This document shows positions 8,470 through 16,958 of a DNA stretch of 64,000 nucleotides, one piece after another (within the stretch, counting starts at the first letter, position 1; every line of letters begins with the position of its first letter). The position numbers were made by a program, and so were the translations under genes. The stretch covers positions 62,001 through 126,000 of the forward strand of contig NZ_JIAR01000033.1 of the NCBI RefSeq assembly GCF_000620705.1. Direction: 5' to 3'. This DNA is from Nocardioides sp. URHA0020. GTDB lineage: Bacteria; Actinomycetota; Actinomycetes; Propionibacteriales; Nocardioidaceae. The notes beneath the pieces were generated by a model. That model was given only the letters and a program-made list of their open reading frames with translations. It had not been told where the DNA came from and made no database searches.

Positions 8470-11373
8470 TCACTTCGGGGCGAGGGCGATCGTCCACGCG
8501 ACGCCCCGGGTGCTCGGCGCGTCCGTGGTGGCCGTGAGGCCTCCGACCGTGCCGGGCGCCACCGTCGCGTTGCTGTCGACGAGCGCCGCCGTGACGCGAC
8601 CGGTGCCGGTGCCGTACGCCGTCGACCGGGTCGTGGTGGTCGCCGGCAGGGTCCACGCGGTCGTGGTGCCCGACTTGTCCGTCCAATAGGTCGCCAGCCA
8701 GGCGCCGGAGGGTGCGGTCACCGTCGGCGCCACGTGGGTGGCCGACGACGACGTGATGGAGGAGCCGATGGCGCTGCCCGCGACGGTGGCGTTGACGTCG
8801 CGGTAGGCCGCCAGGACCAGCGTCGACTTGATCACGGCGTTGAAGGACACCGGCACGCTCGTCGTGCTGTCGCTCGCCGTCGCGGTCCTGCTGTAGACCC
8901 CCGACCACAGGCCGTTGTTGACCCGGGAGCCGAGCAGCGTCCACCCGCCGCCCGGGAGCGTCGCACCGGGGTCGGTGACGCCGCCGGACACGAAGAGCAT
9001 CAGCTGGTCGCCCGCCTGGGTGCTGCTCGGGGTCGCGAGGCTGACGTTTTGGGCGTTGTACGCCCCTTGTGCGGAGCCGACGAAGCCGATGGTGGAGGTG
9101 GCTGGGGCCGTCGGCGCGACCTGCTTCTGCACGACGGTGGTGCCGCCGAGGTCGTCGGTCAGGGTCACCGTCGCGGTGTAGCTGCCGGCGGCGTACGTGT
9201 GCTGGACGGTGGCGCCGGTGTCGGAGCTGCCGTCGCCGAAGTCCCAGGCGTACGACGCGATGGTGCCGTCGGGATCCGTGGATCCGGCGGCGTCGAACGA
9301 GCAGACCAGGTCGCTGCACGACGCGGTGACCTGGGCGGTCGGCGGCTGGTTGTTGAAGGTCGGCGCGAGCCACAGGGCGCGGTTGCGCCAGTCGGCGGTC
9401 GAGACGGTGGTCGCCGAGCCGGACGTCGCGGCACCGTCGAAGGCGATCCGCGACAGGTTGCCGCTGGTCGTCGAGACGTAGTAGAGGTAGCCGTCGGAGA
9501 CGAACATCCCGCCGACCCGGCGGAAGTCGATCGAGCTCGAGACCGTGAAGACCTCGGAGCCGACGATGTCGCTGTCGGTGCTGAAGTAGCGGTAGCGCAG
9601 CGTGGAGCTGTTGCTGGTCGCGTAGTAGATCCGCTCGTTGCTGTACGCCAGCGCCTGGGTGCTGTTCAGCGAGCCGTAGAGGTCCGGCAGCCTGCCGTTG
9701 TAGACCGAGTTGCTGCCGGTGTCGACGCCGACCCATGCCGGGTCGAGGTAGGGGTCGATCTTCGTGGCGGCGCCGAGCACCCGACCGTCCCACGACCGCT
9801 TGTAGAGGTAGCCGTCGGTGCGGCCGTAGTAGAGGTTGCCGCCGGCGTAGAAGCCGCCACGGGCGCTGCTCCAGCCGTCACCGGTCGCGACGGTGCTCGC
9901 GGCACCGGCGGTGGTGCCGTCGAACGTACGACGCGTGAGCGTGTCGCCGCTGGTGCTCGCGGTCAGCACGTCGGCGGGCAGGCTGGCGACGGCGTCGTCC
10001 TTCTGGGTCGAGCCGGTGGCGTAGGGGAACATCGCGATCCGCGGTCGGAAGATCGCGAAGTTGCCGATCCACTCCGTGTCGCTGCCGAGGTAGAGGCCCT
10101 TCGAGCCCGCGTAGATGTCGAACACCGCCGCACCGCGGGGGTTGCGGCCGGGGTTCCAGGAGAGCGGGACACCGGTGGTGCTGTCGAGGGCGGCCAGGCC
10201 CGGACGCGGCACCGCTCCCTGGCCGGCGTAGTCGTTGCCGTCGCCGTTGTTCATCCAGCGCTGGTGGCCGCCGGCGTACACGACGTCGTTGGCGACCTCG
10301 ACGGCCCAGATGGTGTCGCCGCCGGCGTAGTCGGCCCAGGTCGGCTGCAGCTCCTGACCGCTGCCGTTGGTCTCCCAGCGGGTCGCCGAGTCGCACAGGG
10401 TCCCGTTGTTCTTGCCACCGGTGGTCCCGATGACGAAGTAGGAGCCGTCCGGCGAGTACGTCACGCTGCGCATGTAGCTGTCGTAGGCCCAGTTGAAGCA
10501 GTAGGGCTCGTAGCGCCTCGTCTTCCAGTCGGTGCGGACGACGGCGGACGGGCCGGTCAGGTCGGCCTGGAAGACCTGGTCGCGGGCCAGCCCGTCGGCC
10601 GTCTTGAAGTTGCCGACCACGACCATGCTCTGGCCCGTCGAGGCGACGTCGAGCTCCTTGACCCCGACCCCGCCCTGGGCACCACCGCCCGTGTCGTTGT
10701 GACGCTGGGCGAGCTGGATGTTGACGAAGGGGTCGAGGGCGCCGGTGCCGGCGTTGAGGGTCGCGATGCCGCCGTGGGTGACCCCGCCGACGACGGTGAA
10801 GAGCCCCCCGACGTACAGGCGACCGTCGGCGACGTCGATCGAGCTGATGACGCCGTTCATCGCGGGGGCCTTGAAGGACGGGACGACCGCTCCCGTGGCG
10901 GTGTTCAGCAGCACGAGCTTGGGGTTCTTGGTGCCGTTGACGGTGGTGAAGGCGCCGGCGACGTACACGGTGCCCGCCGTCGGGCCGGGCTCGACGTCGT
11001 TGACGATGCCGTCGAGGACCGGGGCGAAGGTGCTGCTGAGCTGCCCGCTGTCGCGGTCGAAGGCCAGGACGTAGGACCGGTCCACGGTCGGCTGGTTGGC
11101 GCCGTAGTTGGCCGCCTGGGTGAACGTGCCGCCGAGGACCATCGTGCTGCCGACCTCGGTGATGGCGTACGTCGCGCCGTTCTTCACCTGGGGCGTGGCG
11201 GCGCTGGGGGCCGTGTCCGGCACGGTCGCGGCGTCGGCCGACGTGGCGGCCAGCGGGGTGAGGGAGCCGATCAGCACCGCCGCCACGGTGGCGATGCCGA
11301 TCAGCTGGCCCGTGCTGCGACGGTGGTTCAACAAGACGCGCCCCTGATCACTCGACGCGACGTCCCACGACAT
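8470..11373 (-). CDS. Secreted beta-propeller and PKD-domain surface protein
   Basis: 967 residues from ATG 11373; an upstream GTG at 11400 or a later TTG are alternatives. After a positively charged start there is a signal-peptide core (LIGIATVAAVLIGSLTPLAA) with cleavage near ADAAT. The N-terminal half has repeated YVAGAFTTVNG / YVGGLFTVVGG units like delta-60 repeats, forming a propeller. A PKD domain follows (GSTDPDGTIASYAWDFGDGS). The last 200 residues form a Thr/Ser-rich domain (IGFVGSAQGAYNAQNV onward) seen in other actinobacterial exported proteins. No LPXTG motif or C-terminal TM anchor is seen. Probably cell-envelope or matrix associated; no enzymatic motif. Confidence 0.85.
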   Translation of the reverse strand: MSWDVASSDQGRVLLNHRRSTGQLIGIATVAAVLIGSLTPLAATSADAATVPDTAPSAATPQVKNGATYAITEVGSTMVLGGTFTQAANYGANQPTVDRSYVLAFDRDSGQLSSTFAPVLDGIVNDVEPGPTAGTVYVAGAFTTVNGTKNPKLVLLNTATGAVVPSFKAPAMNGVISSIDVADGRLYVGGLFTVVGGVTHGGIATLNAGTGALDPFVNIQLAQRHNDTGGGAQGGVGVKELDVASTGQSMVVVGNFKTADGLARDQVFQADLTGPSAVVRTDWKTRRYEPYCFNWAYDSYMRSVTYSPDGSYFVIGTTGGKNNGTLCDSATRWETNGSGQELQPTWADYAGGDTIWAVEVANDVVYAGGHQRWMNNGDGNDYAGQGAVPRPGLAALDSTTGVPLSWNPGRNPRGAAVFDIYAGSKGLYLGSDTEWIGNFAIFRPRIAMFPYATGSTQKDDAVASLPADVLTASTSGDTLTRRTFDGTTAGAASTVATGDGWSSARGGFYAGGNLYYGRTDGYLYKRSWDGRVLGAATKIDPYLDPAWVGVDTGSNSVYNGRLPDLYGSLNSTQALAYSNERIYYATSNSSTLRYRYFSTDSDIVGSEVFTVSSSIDFRRVGGMFVSDGYLYYVSTTSGNLSRIAFDGAATSGSATTVSTADWRNRALWLAPTFNNQPPTAQVTASCSDLVCSFDAAGSTDPDGTIASYAWDFGDGSSDTGATVQHTYAAGSYTATVTLTDDLGGTTVVQKQVAPTAPATSTIGFVGSAQGAYNAQNVSLATPSSTQAGDQLMLFVSGGVTDPGATLPGGGWTLLGSRVNNGLWSGVYSRTATASDSTTSVPVSFNAVIKSTLVLAAYRDVNATVAGSAIGSSITSSSATHVAPTVTAPSGAWLATYWTDKSGTTTAWTLPATTTTRSTAYGTGTGRVTAALVDSNATVAPGTVGGLTATTDAPSTRGVAWTIALAPK

Positions 11374-11504
11374 CGCTCGCAGCCAGACAAGCGTCACCAC
11401 CCCCGCGGGGCCGGGTCCGACCGCCCGAATACCCGACTTTGGCTACGACTCGTGGGCAGCAGACCCGAGGCAGTCGTCCGGGCGGCCGGGTGCGCCGCGT
11501 CGTC

Positions 11505-12244
11505 GGTGGTCGAGCAGCGAGCGCCAGCGAGCGTCGTCGAGACCTCCGCTCCCGACGTACTGCCTCGGCTGCGGAGGTTTCGAGACGGGCCTAGCGGCCC
11601 TCCTCAACCACCGGGGCTTCCGGTGGTCGAGCAGCGAGCGCCAGCGAGCGTCGTCGAGACCTCCGCTCCCGACGTACTGCCTCGGCTGCGGAGGTTTCGA
11701 GACGGGCCTAGCGGCCCTCCTCAACCACCGGGGCTTCCGGTGGTCGAGCAGCGAGCGCCAGCGAGCGTCGTCGAGACCCCCGCACCCGAAGTCGCGCCTC
11801 GGGTGCGGGGGTTTCGAGACGGGCCTGGCGGCCCTCCTCAACCACCGGTGGGGCCGAGTCCTCCTCAACCACCGGGGCTCCCGGTGGTTGAGGTGCGAAG
11901 GCCGCCAGGCCTGAGCCTCGAAACCACCCCGCACCCGACGTACTGCCTGGGCTGCGGGTCTTTCGAGACGGGCCTGGCGGCCCTCCTCAACCACCGGAGG
12001 GGCCCGCGTCCTCCTCAACCACCGGAGGGGCCGCGTCCTCCTCGACCACCGGAGCCCCCGGTGGTTGAGGTGCGAAGGCCGCCAGGCCTGAGCCTCGAAA
12101 CCACCCCGCACCCGACGTCGCGCCTCGGGTGCGGGGGTTTCGAGACGGGCCTGGCGGCCCTCCTCAACCACCGGTGGGCCCGAGCCGGGCGGGGCTCCTC
12201 AACGACCGGTCGGTCCAGGCCTGGCGGCCCTCCTCGAACACCGG
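11505..12244. repeat. B1 array of about 110-bp palindromic repeats
   Basis: Five long hairpin units start at 11505, 11622, 11739, 11883 and 12060; the first three are spaced exactly 117 bp. Each unit begins GGTGGTYGAG and ends CTCCTCAACCACC. Matched inner blocks GGCCGCCAGGCC, CTCGAAACC and CCCGCACCC pair across a short centre, so a whole unit can fold into one long imperfect stem. Half-copies (CTCCTCAACCACCGG) fill the gaps. Units 1-3 have the variant left arm with CGAGCAGCGAGCGCCAGCGA; units 4-5 the GTGCGAAGGCCGCCAGGCC arm. The array occupies the divergent gap between the PKD protein gene and the mutase gene; 11374-11504 holds nothing recognisable. Confidence 0.85.
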
Positions 12245-12259
12245 GGGGCGCGGCCCTCG

Positions 12260-12265
12260 TATCGT
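12260..12265 (+). promoter_or_regulatory. -10 box (TATCGT) for the phosphosugar mutase
   Basis: TATCGT ends 7 nt before ATG 12273. Its -35 region falls inside the last degenerate B1 repeat. Confidence 0.45.
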
Positions 12266-12272
12266 GCCCTCC

Positions 12273-13910
12273 ATGAGTGACCTGCTCGACGCCGCCCGTG
12301 CCTGGGCCGCCGACGACCCCGACGACCAGACCCGCGCCGAGCTAGAGGCCGTGATCGCGGAGGTCGAGGCGGGCGGGGACCGGAGCGATCTCGCGGACCG
12401 CTTCGACGGCACCCTCGAGTTCGGTACGGCGGGCCTGCGCGGCGAGCTCGGCGCCGGGCCCAACCGGATGAACCGGGTCGTCGTCACCCGTGCCGCGGCC
12501 GGGCTGGCCGCCTACCTCGCCGACACCGGCCACCGCGGCGGCGCCGTCGTGATCGGGTACGACGCCCGCCACAACTCCGACGTCTTCGCCCGTGACACCG
12601 CCGAGGTGATGACCGGCGCCGGCTTCACGGCGTACGTCCTCCCGCGCCCGCTGCCCACCCCGATCCTCGCCTTCGCGATCCGCGAGCTCGGCTGCGCCGC
12701 CGGCGTGATGGTCACCGCCAGCCACAACCCGCCGCGCGACAACGGCTACAAGGTCTACCTCGGCGACGGCAGCCAGATCGTGCCGCCCGCGGACGCGGAG
12801 ATCGCGGCCCGGATCGCTGCCGTCGGCGCGGTCGCCGACGTCCCGCGCGGACGGCCCGGGAAGGTGCTGCAGGAGGAGCTCGTCGACAGCTACCTCGACA
12901 CCGTCGCCGGCCTCGTCGAGGACGGCCCCCGTGACCTCGAGATCGTCTACACCCCCCTGCACGGCGTGGGCGGGGTGCCGGTCGAGCGGGTGCTCGAGGC
13001 GGCCGGCTTCGACGCACCGTCGGTCGTGGCGCGGCAGGAGCAGCCCGACCCCGACTTCCCGACCGTCGCCTTCCCCAACCCCGAGGAGCCGGGGGCGATG
13101 GACCTGGCGATGGCGCTCGCCGAGCGCAACGGCGCGGACCTGGTGGTCGCCAACGACCCGGACGCCGACCGGTGCGCGGCGGCCGTGCCGGGCCCGCACG
13201 GCTGGCGGATGCTGCGCGGCGACGAGGTCGGCGCGCTGCTCGCGTACGCCGTCCTCGCCTCGGGCAAGCACGGCACCTACGCCTGCAGCATCGTCTCCTC
13301 GAGCCTGCTCGGGAAGCTGGCGGCCGCGGCCGGTCAGCCGTACGCCGAGACGCTCACCGGCTTCAAGTGGATCAGCAAGGTCGACGGCCTGGCCTACGGC
13401 TACGAGGAGGCCCTCGGCTACTGCGTCGACCCCGACAACGTCAAGGACAAGGACGGCGTCTCGGCGCTGCTGCTCCTGTGCGACCTCGCCGCCGACGCGA
13501 AGGCCCAGGGCCGCACCCTGGTCGACATCCTCGACGACATCGCGCTCGCGCACGGGCTGCACGCCACCGACCAGCTCTCGGTTCGGGTCACCGACCTCGG
13601 TGAGATCGCGGCCGCGATGGCGCGGCTGCGGGCGACGCCCCCGACCGAGCTCGGCGGGCTGGCCGTCGAGGCCGTCGACGACCTCTCCCTCGGCAGCGCG
13701 GCGCTGCCGCCGACCGACGGGCTCCGCTACCGCCTGGTCGACGGCGCCCGCGTCATCGTCCGCCCGAGCGGCACCGAGCCCAAGCTCAAGTGCTACCTCG
13801 AGGTCGTCGTGCCGGTGGACCCCGAGGACGGCGTCGACGCCGCTCGGATCGCCGCCGTCGGCCGGCTGGACGCGCTGCGCAACGGCATCAAGGCCGCCGC
13901 CGGCATCTAG
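12273..13910 (+). CDS. Phospho-sugar mutase (phosphoglucomutase/phosphomannomutase/phosphopentomutase type)
   Basis: 545 residues of the alpha-D-phosphohexomutase superfamily, PGM2/PmmB-like branch by its N-terminus (LEFGTAGLRGELGAGPNRMN). The phosphoserine loop is TASHNPP (S150), the Mg loop DPDADR (295-300), sugar loop GFKWISK, and phosphate-binding loop RPSGTEPKLKCY near the C-terminus. ATG 12273 is preferred over an upstream in-frame start that would translate the B1 repeats. Between punA and deoC in order, a phosphopentomutase role ((deoxy)ribose-1-P to 5-P) would complete the salvage route; this is inference, hexose activity is equally possible. Its stop overlaps the stop of the converging gene. 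Confidence 0.88.
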   Translation: MSDLLDAARAWAADDPDDQTRAELEAVIAEVEAGGDRSDLADRFDGTLEFGTAGLRGELGAGPNRMNRVVVTRAAAGLAAYLADTGHRGGAVVIGYDARHNSDVFARDTAEVMTGAGFTAYVLPRPLPTPILAFAIRELGCAAGVMVTASHNPPRDNGYKVYLGDGSQIVPPADAEIAARIAAVGAVADVPRGRPGKVLQEELVDSYLDTVAGLVEDGPRDLEIVYTPLHGVGGVPVERVLEAAGFDAPSVVARQEQPDPDFPTVAFPNPEEPGAMDLAMALAERNGADLVVANDPDADRCAAAVPGPHGWRMLRGDEVGALLAYAVLASGKHGTYACSIVSSSLLGKLAAAAGQPYAETLTGFKWISKVDGLAYGYEEALGYCVDPDNVKDKDGVSALLLLCDLAADAKAQGRTLVDILDDIALAHGLHATDQLSVRVTDLGEIAAAMARLRATPPTELGGLAVEAVDDLSLGSAALPPTDGLRYRLVDGARVIVRPSGTEPKLKCYLEVVVPVDPEDGVDAARIAAVGRLDALRNGIKAAAGI

Positions 13911-14485
13911 CTGGCGACCAGCCAGACCGCGAACGCCAGCACGAGGAGCGCGCAGCCGGCGAGCTCCGGCCACGCCCAGGTACGCCGTACGCCGGGGTCG
14001 GGGTCGTGCCGCTCGCGCGCCTCGCGCGCCAGCTGGTTGATCCGGGTCTCGACGAGCTGCTGGTGGCTGTACTCGACCTTCGGCGCCGAGGCGCCGAAGC
14101 GTCCCTTGACGGCCGTGCGCGCGGTGTGGCCGATCACCGGGCTGAGGTAGCGCTTGTCACCGGTGCCGATGGCCAGCATCTGGGTGATCACCACCCGCTC
14201 GATCGCGACCAGCGGGATCCACTCGGTGCGCGTGATCCCGCGCATGGCGAGGTACTGGTGCGTGGCCCACAGGGCCGGGCGCAGCAGCGCCATCCACACG
14301 AGGAGTGCACCCAGGAGCGCCACGATCGCGACCCCGAGCGGCGTACCGGTGTCCCAGTCGAAGACGGCGATCGCGAACACCACCCCGGCGGTGACCAGGC
14401 CGAGCACCCCGGTCAGTCGACCACTCGTCGGGGCGAACCTCTCGACGACGGCGGTGTCGTCACGGGTCGGGTCGGGCTCGGTCAC
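13907..14485 (-). CDS. Two-helix membrane protein with bacterial PH-like domain
   Basis: 192 residues from GTG, with a GAAGAGGA ribosome site. Two adjacent N-terminal TM segments (GVLGLVTAGVVFAIAVF and PLGVAIVALLGALLVWMALL), a cytosolic domain including ITRTEWIPLVAIERVVI, then a C-terminal TM (LAGCALLVLAFAVWLV). The WIPLVAIERV stretch is like bacterial PH/YdbT-type domains. Function unknown. Its stop and that of the mutase share the 4-bp palindrome CTAG at 13907-13910. It is divergent from deoC. Confidence 0.7.
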   Translation of the reverse strand: MTEPDPTRDDTAVVERFAPTSGRLTGVLGLVTAGVVFAIAVFDWDTGTPLGVAIVALLGALLVWMALLRPALWATHQYLAMRGITRTEWIPLVAIERVVITQMLAIGTGDKRYLSPVIGHTARTAVKGRFGASAPKVEYSHQQLVETRINQLAREARERHDPDPGVRRTWAWPELAGCALLVLAFAVWLVAS

Positions 14486-14538
14486 GGTCCTCTTCTCGGG
14501 CCAGTTCTGCGGGTTGTGGCGCGGGGCGCAGCCAACCC

Positions 14539-14544
14539 TATGCT
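14539..14544 (+). promoter_or_regulatory. -10 box (TATGCT) for deoC
   Basis: TATGCT ends 6 nt before GTG 14551. No Shine-Dalgarno sequence is present, consistent with a leaderless mRNA. Confidence 0.5.
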
Positions 14545-14550
14545 GGGTCG

Positions 14551-15525
14551 GTGACCGCCACTCCCACCATCCTCGGCTCCGGGCTCGACGAGGTGACCCG
14601 GTCGGAGGCCTCCCTCCGGCAGTTCCTCCACGGGCTGCCGGGCGTCGACCAGGTCGGCGCGGAGGCCCGCGCCGCCGGGCTCGGCACCCGATCGATCAAG
14701 ACCACCGCCAAGGCGTACGCGCTCGACCTCGCCATCCGGATGGTCGACCTGACGACGCTCGAGGGCGCGGACACCCCCGGCAAGGTGCGGGCGCTCGCCT
14801 CCAAGGCGATGCGCCCCGACCCGGCCGACCCCGACTGCCCGTCGGTCGCCGCTGTCTGCGTCTACCCCGACATGGTCGCGACCGTGAGGGAGACGCTGGG
14901 CGGCTCCGGTGTCCACATCGCCGCCGTCGCCACGGCCTTCCCGAGCGGCCGCGCGGCCCTCGACATCAAGCTCGCCGACACCGCCGACGCGGTCGAGGCC
15001 GGGGCCGACGAGATCGACATGGTGATCGACCGCGGGGCGTTCCTCTCCGGGCGCTACCAGCAGGTGTACGACGAGATCGTCGCGGTCAAGGCCGCGTGCG
15101 CCCGTGCCGACGGGCCGAGTGCGCACCTCAAGGTGATCTTCGAGACCGGCGAGCTGCAGACCTACGACAACGTCCGCCGCGTGAGCTGGCTGGCGATGAT
15201 GGCCGGCGCCGACTTCATCAAGACCTCCACCGGCAAGGTGCAGCCGGCCGCGACGCTGCCGGTCACCATGATCATGCTCGAGGCGGTCCGCGACTTCCGC
15301 GAGCAGACCGGTCGGATGATCGGGGTGAAGCCGGCGGGTGGCATCCGCACCAGCAAGGACGCGATCAAGTACCTGGTGATGGTCAACGAGGTCGCCGGTC
15401 CGGACTGGCTCGACCCGGACTGGTTCCGCTTCGGCGCCTCCACGCTCCTCAACGACCTGCTCATGCAGCGCACCAAGATGACGACCGGGCGCTACTCCGG
15501 TCCCGACTACTTCACCTTGGACTGA
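14551..15525 (+). CDS. deoC: Deoxyribose-phosphate aldolase
   Basis: 324 residues, the long DeoC form with about 60 extra N-terminal residues compared with E. coli. It cleaves 2-deoxyribose-5-phosphate to glyceraldehyde-3-phosphate and acetaldehyde. The Schiff-base Lys is K224 in GADFIKTSTGKV and the proton-relay Lys is K260 in GVKPAGGIRTS. TLEGADTPGKV (69-79) and VCVYPDMV (102-109) are family signatures. GTG start with the -10 box 6 nt upstream. The aldehyde dehydrogenase starts 5 nt after the stop, which fits removal of acetaldehyde. Confidence 0.95.
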   Translation: MTATPTILGSGLDEVTRSEASLRQFLHGLPGVDQVGAEARAAGLGTRSIKTTAKAYALDLAIRMVDLTTLEGADTPGKVRALASKAMRPDPADPDCPSVAAVCVYPDMVATVRETLGGSGVHIAAVATAFPSGRAALDIKLADTADAVEAGADEIDMVIDRGAFLSGRYQQVYDEIVAVKAACARADGPSAHLKVIFETGELQTYDNVRRVSWLAMMAGADFIKTSTGKVQPAATLPVTMIMLEAVRDFREQTGRMIGVKPAGGIRTSKDAIKYLVMVNEVAGPDWLDPDWFRFGASTLLNDLLMQRTKMTTGRYSGPDYFTLD

Positions 15526-15530
15526 TCCCG

Positions 15531-16958
15531 ATGCCCTTCGAGTACGCCCCCGCCCCCGAGTCCCGCAGCATCGTCGACATCAAGGCGTCGTACGGCCTCT
15601 TCATCGACGGCGAGTTCGTCGACGGCCACGGCAAGTCCTTCAAGACGATCAGCCCGTCGACCGAGGAGGTCCTCGCCGAGGTCGCCGAGGCCGACGAGGC
15701 CGACGTCGACGCCGCCGTGAAGGCCGCCCGCAAGGCCTACGACAAGGTCTGGTCGAAGCTGCCCGGCCGTGAGCGCGCCAAGTACCTCTACCGGATCGCC
15801 CGGATCATCCAGGAGCGCAGCCGCGAGCTGGCCGTCCTGGAGTCGATCGACAACGGCAAGCCGATCAAGGAGTCGCGCGACGTCGACATCCCGATCGTCG
15901 CCGCCCACTTCTTCTACTACGCAGGCTGGGCCGACAAGCTCGAGTACGCCGGCCGCGGCACCGACCCGCAGCCTCTGGGCGTCGCCGGCCAGATCATCCC
16001 GTGGAACTTCCCGCTGCTGATGCTGGCGTGGAAGATCGCGCCGGCCCTGGCCTGCGGCAACACCGTGGTGCTGAAGCCGGCCGAGACCACTCCCCTGACG
16101 GCGCTGCTCTTCGCGGAGATCTGCCAGCAGGCCGACCTGCCGCCGGGCGTCGTCAACATCATCACCGGCGCCGGTGGCACCGGTCAGGCGCTGGTCGCCC
16201 ACCGGGGCATCGACAAGGTCGCCTTCACCGGCTCCACCGAGGTCGGCAAGGCCATCGCCCGCACCGTCGCCGGCACCGACAAGAAGGTCACCCTCGAGCT
16301 CGGCGGCAAGGCCGCCAACATCGTCTTCGACGACGCTCCGCTCGACCAGGCCGTCGAGGGCATCGTCACGGGCATCTTCTTCAATCAGGGCCACGTCTGC
16401 TGCGCGGGCTCGCGGCTGCTGGTCCAGGAGTCGGTCGCCGAGGAGCTGCTCGCCAGGCTCAAGCGCCGGATGTCCACGCTGCGCGTCGGCGACCCGCTCG
16501 ACAAGAACACCGACATCGGTGCGATCAACTCCGCCGAGCAGCTGGCCCGGATCCGCGAGCTCTCCGCCATCGGCGAGGCCGAGGGCGCCGGGCGGTGGTC
16601 GCCGGAGTGCGAGCTGCCGACCACCGGCTTCTGGTTCCCCCCGACGCTCTTCACCGACGTCACCCAGGCCCACCGGATCGCCCGCGAGGAGATCTTCGGC
16701 CCGGTGCTGTCCGTGCTGACGTTCCGCACGCCGTCGGAGGCGGTCGAGAAGGCCAACAACACGCCGTACGGCCTCTCCGCCGGCGTCTGGACCGAGAAGG
16801 GCTCCCGGATCCTGTCGATGGCCAACCAGCTGCGCGCCGGCGTCGTCTGGGCCAACACGTTCAACAAGTTCGACCCGACCAGCCCGTTCGGCGGGTTCAA
16901 GGAGTCGGGCTACGGCCGCGAGGGCGGCCGCCACGGTCTGGAGGCGTATCTCAAGTGA
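15531..16958 (+). CDS. Aldehyde dehydrogenase
   Basis: 475 residues, complete NAD(P)+-dependent ALDH. Oxyanion/cofactor motif PWNFPLLML (158-166), GSTEVGK (234-240), general base E256 in TLELGGK, nucleophile C290 in FFNQGHVCCAG (C291 adjacent), and C-terminal PFGGFKESGYGREGG. Placement 5 nt after deoC suggests it oxidises acetaldehyde or other aldehydes from deoxyribose breakdown; that is inference. The next gene, a shortened ALDH paralogue, overlaps by 4 nt (GTGA), so they are translationally coupled. Confidence 0.92.
   Translation: MPFEYAPAPESRSIVDIKASYGLFIDGEFVDGHGKSFKTISPSTEEVLAEVAEADEADVDAAVKAARKAYDKVWSKLPGRERAKYLYRIARIIQERSRELAVLESIDNGKPIKESRDVDIPIVAAHFFYYAGWADKLEYAGRGTDPQPLGVAGQIIPWNFPLLMLAWKIAPALACGNTVVLKPAETTPLTALLFAEICQQADLPPGVVNIITGAGGTGQALVAHRGIDKVAFTGSTEVGKAIARTVAGTDKKVTLELGGKAANIVFDDAPLDQAVEGIVTGIFFNQGHVCCAGSRLLVQESVAEELLARLKRRMSTLRVGDPLDKNTDIGAINSAEQLARIRELSAIGEAEGAGRWSPECELPTTGFWFPPTLFTDVTQAHRIAREEIFGPVLSVLTFRTPSEAVEKANNTPYGLSAGVWTEKGSRILSMANQLRAGVVWANTFNKFDPTSPFGGFKESGYGREGGRHGLEAYLK

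Noticed and set aside
11505-12244. B1 (and B2) arrays as a CRISPR
   Set aside because: Units are about 110-117 bp palindromes, adjacent or separated by decayed half-copies, with no unique spacers of constant length and no cas genes.
8734-12276. Very long forward open frame across the PKD gene and the B1 array
   Set aside because: It is the complement of a well-supported minus-strand gene plus translated repeats; composition is Arg/Gly/Val-rich low complexity with no domain.
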